A stretch of DNA of 35,088 nt from Dethiobacter sp. (GTDB lineage Bacteria > Bacillota > Dethiobacteria > DTU022 > UBA8154), in contig QZJM01000033.1 of the NCBI GenBank assembly GCA_003605065.1, positions 1 through 35,088 on the forward strand, in the 5' to 3' direction. Below the pieces are notes generated by a model. It saw only the letters and a program-made list of their open reading frames with translations, searched no databases and was not told the origin of the DNA. Of this stretch, positions 35,051 through 35,088 are shown in pieces. Numbering within the stretch: position 1 is the stretch's first letter; the number at the start of each line of letters is the position of its first letter. The position numbers and the translations under genes were made by a program.

Positions 35051-35088
35051 CAAAAACGGGGTACCCGGTAACCATAAAGCCGGGTACC
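35051..35088 (-). terminator. Intrinsic terminator of a gene beyond the right edge
   Basis: GGTACCCGG (35060-35068) and CCGGGTACC (35080-35088) form a perfect 9-bp stem with an 11-nt loop, followed on the minus strand by CCGTTTTTGC. No gene in the window ends here, so it should terminate a minus-strand gene outside. Confidence 0.75.

Overview
The window is a gene-dense stretch of a Gram-positive, anaerobic, probably spore-forming member of the Firmicutes (Clostridia, Peptococcaceae-like). This assignment is inference. It rests on the tig-clpP-clpX-lonB-lonA-ysxC protein quality-control cluster including the sporulation-type LonB, a PyrR-type attenuator before carAB, a BirA operator before birA-bioY, strong AGGAGG-type ribosome binding sites with frequent TTG/GTG starts, and oxygen-sensitive enzymes (2-oxoacid:ferredoxin oxidoreductase, 2-hydroxyacyl-CoA dehydratase family). 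I see no phage, CRISPR, rRNA, tRNA or transposase gene.

Layout. 1-1623 (-): two proton-channel subunits of the MrpD/NuoM/HyfB type, the second cut by the left edge. 2042-2212 (+): a 56-residue protein of unknown function. 2308-6276 (-): valS-folC operon with its own promoter. 6460-8119 (+): BirA operator, promoter, birA and the biotin transporter gene bioY, which form a self-regulated biotin salvage unit. 8126-8279: convergent intergenic region with two copies of a 30-bp direct repeat and a large inverted repeat. 8317-19625 (-): one long co-directional block, in transcription order tig, clpP, clpX, lonB, lonA, ysxC, then two 2-hydroxyacyl-CoA dehydratase-family subunits and their ATP-dependent activase. 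A promoter lies 0.2 kb upstream of tig, and terminator-like hairpins lie in the tig leader and between clpX and lonB.

19991-21022 (+): a GalT-like HIT-superfamily protein. 21006-22280 (-): nadE preceded by an orphan HicB-like protein. 22381-28092 (+): promoter, PyrR attenuator, carA, carB and a thiolase whose start lies inside carB. 28089-32346 (-): a four-gene 2-oxoacid:ferredoxin oxidoreductase operon (gamma, a GltD-like FAD protein fused to a two-cluster ferredoxin, alpha, beta). 32899-34869 (-): an ABC-F ATPase with its promoter. The right edge ends in an intrinsic terminator of a gene outside the window.

The most unusual item is the three-gene dehydratase/activase set (8317-11509). All three genes start with TTG, have no CoA-transferase or ligase beside them, and are attached to the Lon/EngB operon at the place where Bacillus subtilis has its heme genes. 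One subunit keeps the usual three-cysteine cluster motif. The other lacks the first motif cysteine but carries other paired cysteines. The real substrate is unknown; an ATP-driven low-potential reductase is a reasonable hypothesis. Several ORF-track starts were shortened because the Shine-Dalgarno sequence supports an internal start (valS, activase, clpP, galT-like, thiolase, GltD-ferredoxin, porG).
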